Numbered from the stretch's first letter, positions 7,519 to 16,311 are shown. The stretch is 34,768 bases of DNA from an uncultured Clostridium sp. (GCA_902785295.1 CACZYK010000047.1:1-34768), one strand, 5' to 3'. Notes: generated from the sequence alone by a model not told the origin. Translations and numbers: made by a program.

Positions 7519-8031
7519 ATGTATAATAAAAATGATATGGTTTTGTATGGAAGTCAAGGAGTTTGTAAGGTTATAGATATTACAAATAAAGAAATGGATA
7601 ATAAAGTAAATGAATATTATGTATTAAAACCAATCAATGATATACATTCTACAATTTATGTTCCAACACAAAATGAAAAGTTAACATCGAAAATTAAGAA
7701 AGTATTATCTGTACAAGAGATTTATGAATTAATTAGTAATATGCCTAATGAAAAAGAAATATGGATTGATAATTTTAATGAAAGAAAAGAAGAATATACT
7801 AAAATTTTATATAGTGGAGACAGAAAAGAACTTATAAGATTAATAAAAACATTATATTTGCATCAGGAAAAATTAAGAAAGATGAAAAAAAGGTTATATA
7901 CAGTAGATGAAAGGATTTTAAAGGAAGCTATAAATATACTCCATGAAGAATTTGCATATGTATTACATATCAAAAAGGATGATGTAGTTCCTTTTATATT
8001 TGAAAAAATAAAATTACAAGAGAAAGTGTAA
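7519..8031 (+). CDS. CarD/CdnL-family transcriptional regulator
   Basis: This 170-residue protein opens with a CarD/CdnL/TRCF interaction domain (about residues 1-65, DMVLYGSQGVCKVIDI, then YYVLKPI and TIYVPT), the Tudor-like fold that binds the RNA polymerase beta subunit. A helical C-terminal domain (about 75-165) follows, which in CarD proteins contacts upstream promoter DNA. Such proteins stabilise open promoter complexes, often at growth-related promoters. GGGAGAG precedes the ATG. The gene stands alone, with its own promoter and an unusual terminator-like hairpin in the leader, which suggests its level is tuned. Length is typical of the family. The regulon cannot be inferred. Confidence 0.88.
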   Translation: MYNKNDMVLYGSQGVCKVIDITNKEMDNKVNEYYVLKPINDIHSTIYVPTQNEKLTSKIKKVLSVQEIYELISNMPNEKEIWIDNFNERKEEYTKILYSGDRKELIRLIKTLYLHQEKLRKMKKRLYTVDERILKEAINILHEEFAYVLHIKKDDVVPFIFEKIKLQEKV

Positions 8032-8079
8032 AAAATAGTTTATATATAAATTTAAAAAATAATAGTTTATGAATATAAT

Positions 8080-8131
8080 CAAACACAATATAAAGCAATT
8101 TTCAATGTATTATTACTATATATTGTGCTTG
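8080..8131. terminator. Hairpin repeat, copy 1, between convergent genes
   Basis: CACAATATA (8084-8092) pairs with TATATTGTG (8119-8127), extended outward by CAA/TTG past one mismatch. It sits between the convergent carD and deoR genes and probably ends transcription from both sides. The left arm, AAACACAATATAAAG(C/T)AATTTT, recurs almost exactly at 12321-12343. Confidence 0.7.
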
Positions 8132-8137
8132 AAAATT

Positions 8138-8860
8138 CTATTTATTAATTATGCCTTGTTCTGTGATTATACTACTTATATCTGTAATAGAAGCAAACTT
8201 AAAAAACTCATCATAATTAAATTTCTCATTTTCCATAACAATATAGCTTTTATTAGAGCATTTAATTATGGTTTTTTTAGTGTTTCCATCTTCTAAATCC
8301 AAGGTGCTTATATTTCCAGTATCCATATTAACCCCACATACCCCAATAAAAGCCTTATCAAAGGTAAATTCGCTTATATATCTATTAGCAGCAGCACCAA
8401 CTATAGCACCTACTTCTTTATTAAATTCTCCACCAATAGAAATAGTTCTAATAGTAGGATTTTTTCTTAATTCTAAGATAATCTCAAGCATATTACTTAC
8501 AACAGTTATTTTAATATCCGTTTTGTTTAATATTTTTGCCATTTCTAAGTTGGTGGTAGAAACATCTAAAAAAATGATATCTCCCTCTTCAATCAAATCA
8601 ACAGCTCTTAAAGCAGCACTTCTTTTTGTATCAATGTTTATATTCTTTCTTTCATCTAAAGGCTTAATATCACTATGATTTCTTTGAATCATAGCTCCAC
8701 CATACACTCTTTTTAAGTTACCTCTATTCTCAAGTTCACGTAAATCTTTTCTAATGCAGTCTTCTGTTACGTTAAAACTTTGTGAAAGCTCTTTTACTGT
8801 AACACGACCTTTCTTTTCTAGTAATTCTATAATTTTTTCGTATCTTTCTTCTAAAAACAA
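8138..8860 (-). CDS. DeoR-family transcriptional regulator
   Basis: This 240-residue repressor has an N-terminal DeoR winged helix (ERYEKIIELLEKKGRVTVKE, then NVTEDCIRKDLRELENRGNLKRVYGGA, about residues 5-57). A C-terminal DeoRC sensor domain (about 75-230) follows, related to ribose-5-phosphate isomerase-type folds that bind sugar phosphates (VDLIEEGDIIFLDVSTTNLEMA; FIGVCGV). The start is TTG at 8860, supported by GAGAGGTG eight bases upstream; no ATG is available nearby. It is divergent from a Cof-type HAD phosphatase across 168 bases, so a sugar phosphate that is effector of one and substrate of the other is a natural guess. DeoR proteins usually repress neighbouring sugar genes, but no transport or kinase gene is adjacent here. 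Confidence 0.92.
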   Translation of the reverse strand: MFLEERYEKIIELLEKKGRVTVKELSQSFNVTEDCIRKDLRELENRGNLKRVYGGAMIQRNHSDIKPLDERKNINIDTKRSAALRAVDLIEEGDIIFLDVSTTNLEMAKILNKTDIKITVVSNMLEIILELRKNPTIRTISIGGEFNKEVGAIVGAAANRYISEFTFDKAFIGVCGVNMDTGNISTLDLEDGNTKKTIIKCSNKSYIVMENEKFNYDEFFKFASITDISSIITEQGIINK

Positions 8861-8940
8861 AAATTTTCACCTCTCAATTTGTTCTTTGAACTTATTATAA
8901 CATTAAATTATCACTTTGTATTGATTTTTATTAATTATTA

Positions 8941-8969
8941 TTGAATTTCTTATTGTTTTATTCTATAAT
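8941..8969 (+). promoter_or_regulatory. Promoter of the Cof-type phosphatase gene
   Basis: TTGAAT (8941-8946) and TATAAT (8964-8969) with a 17-base spacer form a strong sigma-A promoter in the deoR/phosphatase intergenic region, 59 bases before the phosphatase ATG. Confidence 0.75.
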
Positions 8970-9028
8970 CTACTCGAATAAATATATGAATTAAATTTGT
9001 AAAAAATATTTAAGAAGCAGGTGAAAAA

Positions 9029-9820
9029 ATGATTAAATTAATAGCTACTGATATGGATGGAACATTACTAGATGAAAAAGGAAATTTACCAAAAGGTTTT
9101 TTTGATGTATTTTATAAGTTAAAAAAACATAGAGTTAAGTTTGTTGTGGCTAGTGGACGTCCATATTATACATTATATGAAAATTTTAAACCAATAAGTG
9201 ATGAATTGTATTATATATGTGATAATGGAGCTTATATAGCAAAAGAAAATAAGAAACCAAAAGTAAGTGTAATTGATAAAAAACAAATTAAAAAGATAAT
9301 AAAAGTCTGTGAAAAAATTCCTAACATAACATTAATTTTATGTGGCATTAAAGGGGCATATCATACATGTTGTGAAGATAGATTTCTTGAAGAAATAGAC
9401 AAATATTATATAAAAAAATATATTGTTAATGATTTAAACAACATTGAAGATGATATTTTTAAAGTTACTATATGTGATTTAGATATTTCAGCAGAAAATT
9501 CTTATCCTATTTTAAATGAATTATTTGGAGAAGAATTAAAAGTGGTGGTTTCTGGAAAACTATGGGTAGACATAAATAACAAAGGCGTAAATAAGGGATA
9601 TGCTTTAGAACAAATTCAAAAGGATGAAAATATATCTTTTGAAGAAACTATGGTGTTTGGAGATTTTTATAATGATATTGAGATGCTTCAAAAAGCATAT
9701 TATAGTTTTGTTATGGAAAATGCAAATGAAGATATGAAGCAATATGGTAATTTTATTGCCAAAAGTAATAGAGAAAATGGAGTAATTCAGGCTATAAATC
9801 AATATGTTTTTAAGCTATAA
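9029..9820 (+). CDS. Cof-type HAD-superfamily phosphatase
   Basis: This 263-residue protein belongs to the Cof/YwpJ subfamily (HAD IIB). It has the nucleophile motif D8-M-D-G-T in MIKLIATDMDGTLLDE, motif II in VVASGRP, motif III Lys in NKGVNKGYAL and the acidic motif IV in VFGDFYNDIEML. The large cap domain lies between motifs II and III. Enzymes of this class dephosphorylate sugar phosphates, pyridoxal phosphate or FMN; the exact substrate cannot be read from sequence. AGGTG precedes the ATG. The gene has its own promoter and lies opposite a DeoR-type repressor that may control it. The IS3 element begins about 40 bases downstream and does not interrupt it. Confidence 0.92.
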   Translation: MIKLIATDMDGTLLDEKGNLPKGFFDVFYKLKKHRVKFVVASGRPYYTLYENFKPISDELYYICDNGAYIAKENKKPKVSVIDKKQIKKIIKVCEKIPNITLILCGIKGAYHTCCEDRFLEEIDKYYIKKYIVNDLNNIEDDIFKVTICDLDISAENSYPILNELFGEELKVVVSGKLWVDINNKGVNKGYALEQIQKDENISFEETMVFGDFYNDIEMLQKAYYSFVMENANEDMKQYGNFIAKSNRENGVIQAINQYVFKL

Positions 9821-9861
9821 TGTTAAGAAAATAAACTGTTAAAAAGGGTTATCTTTATTTA

Positions 9862-11318
9862 TAAAATGGACCCTTTGTCAAGGACAATTTAAAAAAGAGG
9901 GTTAAGCTACTAAAAGCTGATTTCTGTATTTTACAGGAGTCAGCTTTTTTAAATTCCATTGACAACGATGATTATTATAATAGTCAATATAATCATCAAT
10001 AGCATTCTCAACTTCTTTCAATGAAGTACAATTTTTATAGTTAACTTCATCTTTCAGATGGCCGAAAAAAGATTCTTGAGGGGCATTATCCCAACAGTTA
10101 CCTCGTCTTGACATAGATTGTCCAAGATTATTATCTTTTAATAATTTTTGATATTTAGGACTAGTGTAATGAGCTCCTTGATCTGAATGAATAAATGCAT
10201 CTTTAGATAGTTTAAAATCTTTATTAGCCATTAAGTTATTTATAGTAGTTATAACTATGTCTAACTCTAAACTACTTGATACATTATAAGATAATATTTC
10301 ATTAGTTGAGGCATCTTTGATGGTCGACAAATAGGCCATCTGGTTTACACCATATGGCAAGTACGTAATATCTGTAAGAAGTACTTTCCCAGGTACTCCT
10401 TGTTTGAAATTTCTATTAAGAAGATTCGGAAGAACTCTATGTTCTTTTGTTGCTTTAGCCATTCTTTTATAAGGATTAGCTTTTCTTATAGGACAAACTA
10501 TATTGAATTTTCTCATAATTCTTTGAATTCTCTTTCTATTATATGTAATACCAAAACTGTTTTCTAAAATCATTTTGATTGAACGAGAACCTTTCTTATA
10601 TCCTTTAAAGTTAAATGCTTTTAATACATTATCTTTAATTATAAGATCATTATCTTCCTTAGCCCTTCTTAATGTTTTTGTTTTTAAATATCTATAATAC
10701 CCGGAACGTGAAACTTGAGCTATATCACATAAATGTTTAATACTAGGATGAATTTCAAGGGTATTAGACAAGTTTTCTATTAATTTAAATGCTTCAGCTG
10801 CAATTAATTTACCTTTCCTCACCTGCCTTTCTTGCAGCTCTAATTTTTTTAACAGTTCAATTTCAGCTTTCAAATATTCAATTTCAGCACTTTGTTTTGC
10901 TATAATATCATCCTTTGTGAATTCACGCTCACGCGGACGACCACTATTATTACGACGAGTATCATCTAAGCCTAGAACACCATTTTCTTTATAAGTTCTT
11001 TTCCATCTATCTGCTGCACACTCAATACGTTTTAATCCAATTAACTCAATATCAAAACCAGCTTCTTTGAAAATTATTCTTGGAGTTTTTCCATTATTGT
11101 ATTCTGCGATAAAATGAATTTTAAATTCATTAGTATATGTAATTGATTTAGCACTAACTTTTTTTACATATTTATTTGTAGACAACTTATTAATTTCTTC
11201 ATTTGAAAATTTCTTCTTACTCATTAGTTAAATCACCTCATAAAGTTATTATACAAAAAAAGACTCTATATAGATATACACGCTTTTATTTCGTGTCTAC
11301 TATATAGGGTCCATTTTA
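9862..11318 (-). mobile_element. IS3-family insertion sequence (IS150-like)
   Basis: The element is bounded by a 13-base perfect inverted repeat, TAAAATGGACCCT at 9862-9874 and its complement at 11306-11318. The core TGGACCCT pairs 9867-9874 with 11306-11313, and the similarity continues patchily inward. If the true ends are TGGACC the element is 9867-11313. No clear target-site duplication was found with either choice. It carries one full-length transposase gene on the minus strand. It sits between a HAD phosphatase gene and a gene starting 54 bases past the right end, whose native upstream DNA it may have displaced. Confidence 0.88.
9902..11224 (-). CDS. IS3-family transposase (fused OrfAB)
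   Basis: This 440-residue transposase combines, in one frame, the DNA-binding OrfA part and the catalytic OrfB part. The first is a helix-turn-helix in about residues 30-95, with GRPRERE and a leucine-zipper-like stretch AEIEYLKAEIELLKK. IS150-type elements usually make the fusion by -1 frameshifting. The rve/DDE catalytic core shows all three acids: D in LTDITYLPYG, D in IHSDQGAHYT and E in NAPQESFFGHLKDE. No stop or frameshift was seen, so it may be active. GAGGTG lies upstream of the ATG at 11224. It cuts and joins the element ends. Confidence 0.95.
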   Translation of the reverse strand: MSKKKFSNEEINKLSTNKYVKKVSAKSITYTNEFKIHFIAEYNNGKTPRIIFKEAGFDIELIGLKRIECAADRWKRTYKENGVLGLDDTRRNNSGRPREREFTKDDIIAKQSAEIEYLKAEIELLKKLELQERQVRKGKLIAAEAFKLIENLSNTLEIHPSIKHLCDIAQVSRSGYYRYLKTKTLRRAKEDNDLIIKDNVLKAFNFKGYKKGSRSIKMILENSFGITYNRKRIQRIMRKFNIVCPIRKANPYKRMAKATKEHRVLPNLLNRNFKQGVPGKVLLTDITYLPYGVNQMAYLSTIKDASTNEILSYNVSSSLELDIVITTINNLMANKDFKLSKDAFIHSDQGAHYTSPKYQKLLKDNNLGQSMSRRGNCWDNAPQESFFGHLKDEVNYKNCTSLKEVENAIDDYIDYYNNHRCQWNLKKLTPVKYRNQLLVA

Positions 11319-11372
11319 GAGGTTTTTCACCTCCTTTTTATTCTACTACAAGGAATATGGAGGGTATTATTT

Positions 11373-12308
11373 GTGAATGTACTTAAAGTTATAAATAAAA
11401 AAACTTTTTTTAATGATAGTTTTTTCAATTTTGATGATGGAACTTATGCAAAAGGAGATATTATTTTATTAAATAGAGAAACCAATATTATTTATAAAAT
11501 TAATAATAATTTTAAATTTACTTTATATAAACCTCCAATAAAGATAAATAAACTTTGCTATGATGAATGTGAAAATTGTTATTGGGCATTAATAGATTCT
11601 GACTATAAAATTTATAAATTAAATGAGCATTTTAGAAAAATATCTTGTATTTCTTTGAAGTATCCAGTTGATTCACCATTTGAAATTTGTGATATGTCTT
11701 ATTGTGAAAATGATAATTTATTTATCATAACAACCCCAAAATATATATTTAAATTTGATAAAGATGGGAATTGTAAGGAAAAAATTTATGAAAAAAATTC
11801 TTTGAAAATATACTACTCATCCTATTGTTTTTGTAATAGCACATATATTTTATATTCTCAAAACAAGGAAACATATATTTCTATTTTAATGAATGGTAAA
11901 GAAACTGACTGCTACAAAATCCCATCTACATGTACACCATTTTCTATTATTCACATTAAAAAAGAAAAGGATAATAAAAGTGAAATTATAACACTAATTG
12001 CAAAGGAAAATAAGTCTAATAAAAAATATTTGATTTCATTATCTGATAATGATGATAATTCTTCTATTCCTTGTATTTCTAATGAATTGGATAATGAAGA
12101 AATGACACATTCTATTCTATCAGTTGAAAAATCTTTAGCATATATATTAGATTTAGAAAGTGAAAAATTAAGAAAGGGTATAAGTTTAGCTAATACTGTA
12201 GATGAAATGCTTAAATTAAATGAAAATTTAACTGAAACAATTATAAATATAACTCAGCTTGAGTATTTACTAATGACTAGATTAAAATCGTTAAATGAGT
12301 TTAAATAA
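11373..12308 (+). CDS. Hypothetical protein, possible beta-propeller with helical tail
   Basis: This 311-residue protein was not firmly recognised. Residues 1 to about 235 are beta-rich with repeated Tyr/Phe/Ile-based strands such as YYSSYCFCNSTYILYSQ and NLFIITTPKYIFKFDKDG, and could form propeller-like blades. The last 65 or so residues are helical (SILSVEKSLAYILDLESEKL, then TETIINITQLEYLLMTRLKSL). They look like a tail domain found in many Firmicute hypothetical proteins, some spore-associated; that recollection is not verified. Cysteines are numerous. There is no signal peptide. The start is GTG at 11373, with GGAGGG eight bases upstream. The IS element ends only 54 bases upstream and may have replaced or supplied its promoter. 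Confidence 0.6.
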   Translation: MNVLKVINKKTFFNDSFFNFDDGTYAKGDIILLNRETNIIYKINNNFKFTLYKPPIKINKLCYDECENCYWALIDSDYKIYKLNEHFRKISCISLKYPVDSPFEICDMSYCENDNLFIITTPKYIFKFDKDGNCKEKIYEKNSLKIYYSSYCFCNSTYILYSQNKETYISILMNGKETDCYKIPSTCTPFSIIHIKKEKDNKSEIITLIAKENKSNKKYLISLSDNDDNSSIPCISNELDNEEMTHSILSVEKSLAYILDLESEKLRKGISLANTVDEMLKLNENLTETIINITQLEYLLMTRLKSLNEFK

Positions 12309-12320
12309 GTGTTATTGTAT

Positions 12321-12382
12321 AAACACAATATAAAGTAATTTTGGAAATAAAATATTACTGTATATTGTGTTTATATTTTTTT
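12321..12382 (+). terminator. Hairpin repeat, copy 2: intrinsic terminator
   Basis: The arms at 12321-12339 and 12354-12372 pair over 18 of 19 positions, and ATATTTTTTT follows. It ends transcription after the hypothetical gene at 11373-12308. It shares its left arm and right arm with the hairpin at 8080-8131 while the loop differs. Confidence 0.85.
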
Positions 12383-12537
12383 GTTTAAGTTTAATTTCCT
12401 TTTCTTGAAAAATATCACAATAATATTAAAAATTTATGGTATCTTTACAAAAAATTAACATAGATTTTACAAATACAAGGTATAATAAACAAAAATGTGG
12501 GAAAAATTATAATTATGAGGTGGAGTATTTTTAATTT

Positions 12538-14862
12538 ATGAAGATTCAAGAAAAAATTAATGGATTGACACAAGAGGAGGTTCTTGAAAGAAAAGAAAAA
12601 GGGCAAATTAATATTATTGAAGATAAAAATACCAAAACTAACTGGCAAATAATTTCAGAAAATGTATTTACATTATTTAATTTGTTCAATTTTCTTATAG
12701 CCTTAGCTCTAATGGCAGTTGGCGCTTATTCTAATTTAGCTTTTATGCTAGTTATTATAGTTAATATTTGTATTGGAATAGTTCAAGAAATTCATGCTAA
12801 GAATATGGTAGAAAAATTATCAGTTTTAACTATATCCAAAGCAGAAGTAATAAGAGATGGAGCTTTAAAAAAAATAAATATTGATGAAATAGTTTTAGAT
12901 GATATTACAGTACTTAGCATGGGAAATCAAATACCATCAGATTCTATTGTTATTGATGGAAAAATAGAAGTTAATGAATCCTTACTTACAGGAGAATCAG
13001 ATACTATAGTTAAAAATCCAGGAGATAAATTATTTTCTGGAAGTTATGTAGTAAGTGGAAAATGTTATGCTAAGGTTCAAAACGTAGGAAAAGACAATTT
13101 TGCAGCTCAAATAGCATTAAAATCTAAAAAACATAAAAAGCTAAAATCAGAACTTTTAGACTCTATGAGAAAAGTAACAAAAGCAACAAGTTTTATAATA
13201 ATTCCTGTTGGAATATTACTATTTATTCAAGCTTATTTTTTTAGAGGAGATTTATTAAAGCAGTCTGTTATATCAACTTCAGCAGCATTATTAGGAATGC
13301 TCCCTAAGGGGCTAGTTTTATTAATTAGTATTTCTCTTGCAACAGGAGTAATGAAGCTTGCCAAGAAAAAGGTATTAGTTCAAGATTTATATAGCGTAGA
13401 AACCCTAGCACATGTAGATACCTTATGTTTAGATAAAACAGGAACTATAACAGAGGGGAAAATGAAAGTTTCAAATGTTGAAGTATTTAACAATAATATA
13501 ATGCCAATATCTGTTGAAGTTGCATTAAGTGCTTTTGTTAATGAAATGGGAGATAATAATGCCACTTTTGAAGCATTAAAAAATCATTTTAAAGGAAAAG
13601 ATAGCTTTGAAGTTTTAGATAAAGTAAATTTTTCATCAGAAAGAAAATGGAGTTCAATAACATTTAAAGATATAGGTTCAATAATTGTTGGAGCACCTGA
13701 AAAATTAATGGAAAAGAGTAATTTTATAATGCCTAAAGAAAAAATTAATCTTCAAAGAGATGGAAAAAGAATTTTACTTTTAGGTTTTTCTAAGGAACAC
13801 ATAAAAAACTTAACATTACCAGAGCTTCAAGTTGTTGCAACAATAGAATTATCAGACCCATTAAGAAAAAACGCAAAAGAAATGTTAGGCTTTTTTAAAG
13901 ATGAGGGAGTAGATGTAAAAGTAATTTCAGGAGATAATCCAATAACAGTTTCTAGCATAGCAAAGCAAGCAGGACTTGAAGATTACAAATCTTATATTGA
14001 TTTATCTTCTATATCTTCAAATGATGAAATCCCTAACTTGGTAGATAAATATAGTATATTTGCAAGAGTATCTCCAGAACAAAAATGTTTATTAGTTAAG
14101 GCATTACAAGAAAAAGGTCATACTGTTGCAATGACAGGAGATGGAGTAAATGATGTTATAGCTTTAAGGCAGGCAGACTGTAGCATAACTCTTCCAGAAG
14201 CAAGTGATGTTGCAAAACAAGTTTCACAAATAGTTCTTTTAAACTCAGATTTTAGTGTTTTAAAGGATGTATTAATGGAAGGAAGAAGAGTTGTAAATAA
14301 TATTACTAATGTAGCAAGAATATTCTTTATTAAGACTTTATATTCAGTAATATTATCAATACTAAATATTATAACCTGTACAGCATTTCCATTCATACCA
14401 ATACAAATTACATTAATAGACCTTGTAATTGAAGGTTATACTTCATTCTTTATTTCCTTCGAGCCAAATGGAAAGAGAATAAAAGAACCTTTCTTAAAAA
14501 GCGTATTAAGAAATGCCTTACCATATTCTTTAGTTATAATACTCAATATAATAATCATATATTTTACAGCTCCATTATTGAATATTGGAAATGATAAAGC
14601 ACACACAATTATGTATTACCTTATAGGTTTTACAAGCATTTTAGCAGTTATAAGAGTATGTAGACCATTTAACAAAATGAGAATATTTTTATCAAGTACA
14701 ACAGCAATAGGTTTTTTTATGGCAACATTACTATTTAAAAAGCTACTATATTTAAGTATATTAGGAAATACAGAAATAATTTTATTACTTATACTTGCTG
14801 TTTTAGGAACAATTATAATCTTTGTGAAAAATATTTTTTATAAAAAACATGAATATTTATAA
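12538..14862 (+). CDS. Cation-transporting P-type ATPase (CtpE-like)
   Basis: This 774-residue ATP-driven ion pump carries an actuator motif (LLTGES), the phosphorylated D299 in LDKTGTITEG, a nucleotide-binding domain and the hinge motif GDGVND (534-539). About ten hydrophobic segments are visible. The end of the sixth segment region (TLIDLVIEGYTSFFISFEPNG) is typical of CtpE/YfgQ-type pumps, some of which move calcium. One oddity: membrane segment 4 reads P256-K-G-L, whereas P2-type pumps have PEGL, whose Glu binds the ion. The Lys codon AAG is one base from GAG. The ion is not known and transport may be impaired. GAGGTGG lies 11 bases before the ATG, and TATAAT is at 12481-12486 without a clear -35. 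Confidence 0.9.
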   Translation: MKIQEKINGLTQEEVLERKEKGQINIIEDKNTKTNWQIISENVFTLFNLFNFLIALALMAVGAYSNLAFMLVIIVNICIGIVQEIHAKNMVEKLSVLTISKAEVIRDGALKKINIDEIVLDDITVLSMGNQIPSDSIVIDGKIEVNESLLTGESDTIVKNPGDKLFSGSYVVSGKCYAKVQNVGKDNFAAQIALKSKKHKKLKSELLDSMRKVTKATSFIIIPVGILLFIQAYFFRGDLLKQSVISTSAALLGMLPKGLVLLISISLATGVMKLAKKKVLVQDLYSVETLAHVDTLCLDKTGTITEGKMKVSNVEVFNNNIMPISVEVALSAFVNEMGDNNATFEALKNHFKGKDSFEVLDKVNFSSERKWSSITFKDIGSIIVGAPEKLMEKSNFIMPKEKINLQRDGKRILLLGFSKEHIKNLTLPELQVVATIELSDPLRKNAKEMLGFFKDEGVDVKVISGDNPITVSSIAKQAGLEDYKSYIDLSSISSNDEIPNLVDKYSIFARVSPEQKCLLVKALQEKGHTVAMTGDGVNDVIALRQADCSITLPEASDVAKQVSQIVLLNSDFSVLKDVLMEGRRVVNNITNVARIFFIKTLYSVILSILNIITCTAFPFIPIQITLIDLVIEGYTSFFISFEPNGKRIKEPFLKSVLRNALPYSLVIILNIIIIYFTAPLLNIGNDKAHTIMYYLIGFTSILAVIRVCRPFNKMRIFLSSTTAIGFFMATLLFKKLLYLSILGNTEIILLLILAVLGTIIIFVKNIFYKKHEYL

Positions 14863-14871
14863 ATTATAAAC

Positions 14872-14924
14872 AAAAAGGATTGCTAATTTAAAGAAGAAAA
14901 AAATCATTATTAGCAATCCTTTTT
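14872..14924. terminator. Bidirectional terminator
   Basis: AAAAAGGATTGCTAAT (14872-14887) pairs perfectly with ATTAGCAATCCTTTTT (14909-14924). The A- and T-runs at the stem ends let it work both ways, between the convergent ATPase and small membrane protein genes. Confidence 0.88.
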
Positions 14925-14980
14925 CTTATAAATTATGATAATTTGATAAGTTCAATATAAAAGGGATAATTTCTCATTTT

Positions 14981-15406
14981 TTACTCTATAAATTCACTAT
15001 TTGAATTAGTTTTTGCTATTTTATAAAAAGCTTGCAGTCTAATAGAATGAGCTATAACACTTAATAGATAAGAATCAGCAACTTGAATATATGCAGATAT
15101 GTAGAAGTTATTGTTTTTTGAATTCCTTAAAGATTTTTCATTAACTCTTTCTATAGAAACAATCCATAAAAGTACATAACCAATTAAAATAATTTCTTGT
15201 CCTAACAATGTAACTTCATCTGGAGATTTTCCTGTGTAATTAATCTCTAATGATTCTAAAATATCAATGTCAGCACCAGTAAAAAATTCTAAATAGCCAA
15301 AGATTATAAAAATAATTCCTAATTGTTCAGTTTGAGCAAGACTTATATCTAAATTTTTAATGTATTCTCTAAATTCATTTAATGAATCTTCTATTGAATT
15401 TTCCAT
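14981..15406 (-). CDS. Small membrane protein of unknown function
   Basis: This 141-residue protein was not recognised. Two hydrophobic segments are visible, about residues 28-46 (LGIIFIIFGYLEFFTGA) and 68-86 (EIILIGYVLLWIVSIERV). The remainder is charged, with an amphipathic C-terminal region (VADSYLLSVIAHSIRLQAFYKIA). ATG at 15406 was chosen because AAGGA lies eight bases upstream; an in-frame ATG at 15430 has no ribosome binding site. It stands alone on the minus strand, ends at the bidirectional terminator and has no functional partner in view. No domain name can be given. Confidence 0.6.
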   Translation of the reverse strand: MENSIEDSLNEFREYIKNLDISLAQTEQLGIIFIIFGYLEFFTGADIDILESLEINYTGKSPDEVTLLGQEIILIGYVLLWIVSIERVNEKSLRNSKNNNFYISAYIQVADSYLLSVIAHSIRLQAFYKIAKTNSNSEFIE

Positions 15407-15454
15407 AAAATATCCTTTGAAAGAATTCATTAATATTATATGATGAAAATCTAG

Positions 15455-15562
15455 AATGTTGTAAAATGTTATTTAAGAGGATATAAACAATGTCCTAAAT
15501 GCAATTACTTAACTTATGAAAACTTTGATTTTTGTCCTAAATGTGGTGAAAGACTTAAATAA
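15455..15562 (+). pseudogene. Zinc-ribbon fragment lacking a start codon
   Basis: One frame reads CYLRGYKQCPKCNYLTYEN followed by FDFCPKCGERLK and stop at 15562. It contains two CPxC knuckles (C-P-K-C twice), the signature of a zinc ribbon. The frame is closed upstream by TAG at 15452-15454, and no ATG, GTG or TTG start lies between. The conserved motifs argue against chance, so it looks like the 3' end of a lost gene. Initiation at a rare codon cannot be excluded. Confidence 0.45.
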
Positions 15563-15648
15563 AAGGATATTAAGGAAAGTATTTTTATAGATTTACTAAT
15601 TAAAACTGGTATAATAAATGTAAATAGTAGATTTTAGGTGGTGGAGTT

Positions 15649-16311
15649 ATGCATGAGCAAAAAAGAATAGCTGTTTTAATAGATTCAGATAATATATCTC
15701 ATAATTATGTAAAAATAATATTTGATGAATTAGAGGAATATGGTGTTCCAACTTACAAAAGAATATATGGTGATTGGTCAAAGAATACTGGATGGAAGGA
15801 AAAGCTATTGGAAAATTCAATAAATCCAATACAACAATATAGCTATACAACTGGAAAAAATGCTACAGATTCCATTATGATTATTGATGCTATGGATATA
15901 TTATATACAAAGGATATTGATATATTCTGCTTAGTAACAAGTGATAGTGATTTTACAAGACTTGCAATGAGGTTAAGAGAAGAAGGAAAATTTGTTATTG
16001 GAATGGGAGAAAGCAAAACTCCTAAGGCATTCGTAAAGTCTTGTGACCAATTTAAATACTTAGATTTATTGCTTCAAGATGATGAGAAGGAAGTAGGAAA
16101 TATAATAAAAAATAATGATTCTGAAAAGAATACTTCAAATGAAGAGGACGAAGATGATGTTACAGATATATCATTAATAAAAGATTTTATTGTAAAAGTA
16201 ATTCATGGGGACAATGAAGCAGGAAAGAGAACAGATTTAGGAACACTAGGAAAGAAGCTTAATGAGAAATTCTCAGAATTTGATCCTTTATTGAAAATAT
16301 TAATGGATTAA
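15649..16311 (+). CDS. NYN-domain (LabA/PIN-like) protein, truncated by frameshift
   Basis: The NYN domain (about residues 5-140) belongs to the PIN-like nuclease superfamily. Its acidic residues are visible: D12 and D14 in VLIDSDNISHNY, D in DSIMIIDAMDIL and TSDSDFTRLAMRL. Such proteins cut or bind RNA. A charged linker (about 150-180) leads to an OST-HTH/LOTUS domain (ISLIKDFIVKVI to GTLGKKLNEKFSEFD), which breaks off at residue 220. The expected continuation is found downstream in another frame, so the gene was longer. The ATG has the ribosome binding site AGGTGGTGGAG. It is followed closely by a PLD-helicase gene on the same strand, which suggests a shared nucleic-acid-related role. Confidence 0.85.
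   Translation: MHEQKRIAVLIDSDNISHNYVKIIFDELEEYGVPTYKRIYGDWSKNTGWKEKLLENSINPIQQYSYTTGKNATDSIMIIDAMDILYTKDIDIFCLVTSDSDFTRLAMRLREEGKFVIGMGESKTPKAFVKSCDQFKYLDLLLQDDEKEVGNIIKNNDSEKNTSNEEDEDDVTDISLIKDFIVKVIHGDNEAGKRTDLGTLGKKLNEKFSEFDPLLKILMD

Noticed and set aside
8268-8678. Long plus-strand open frame opposite the DeoR gene
   Set aside because: No ribosome binding site or recognisable domain, low-complexity Ile/Ser/Leu content and full overlap with a clear DeoR gene.
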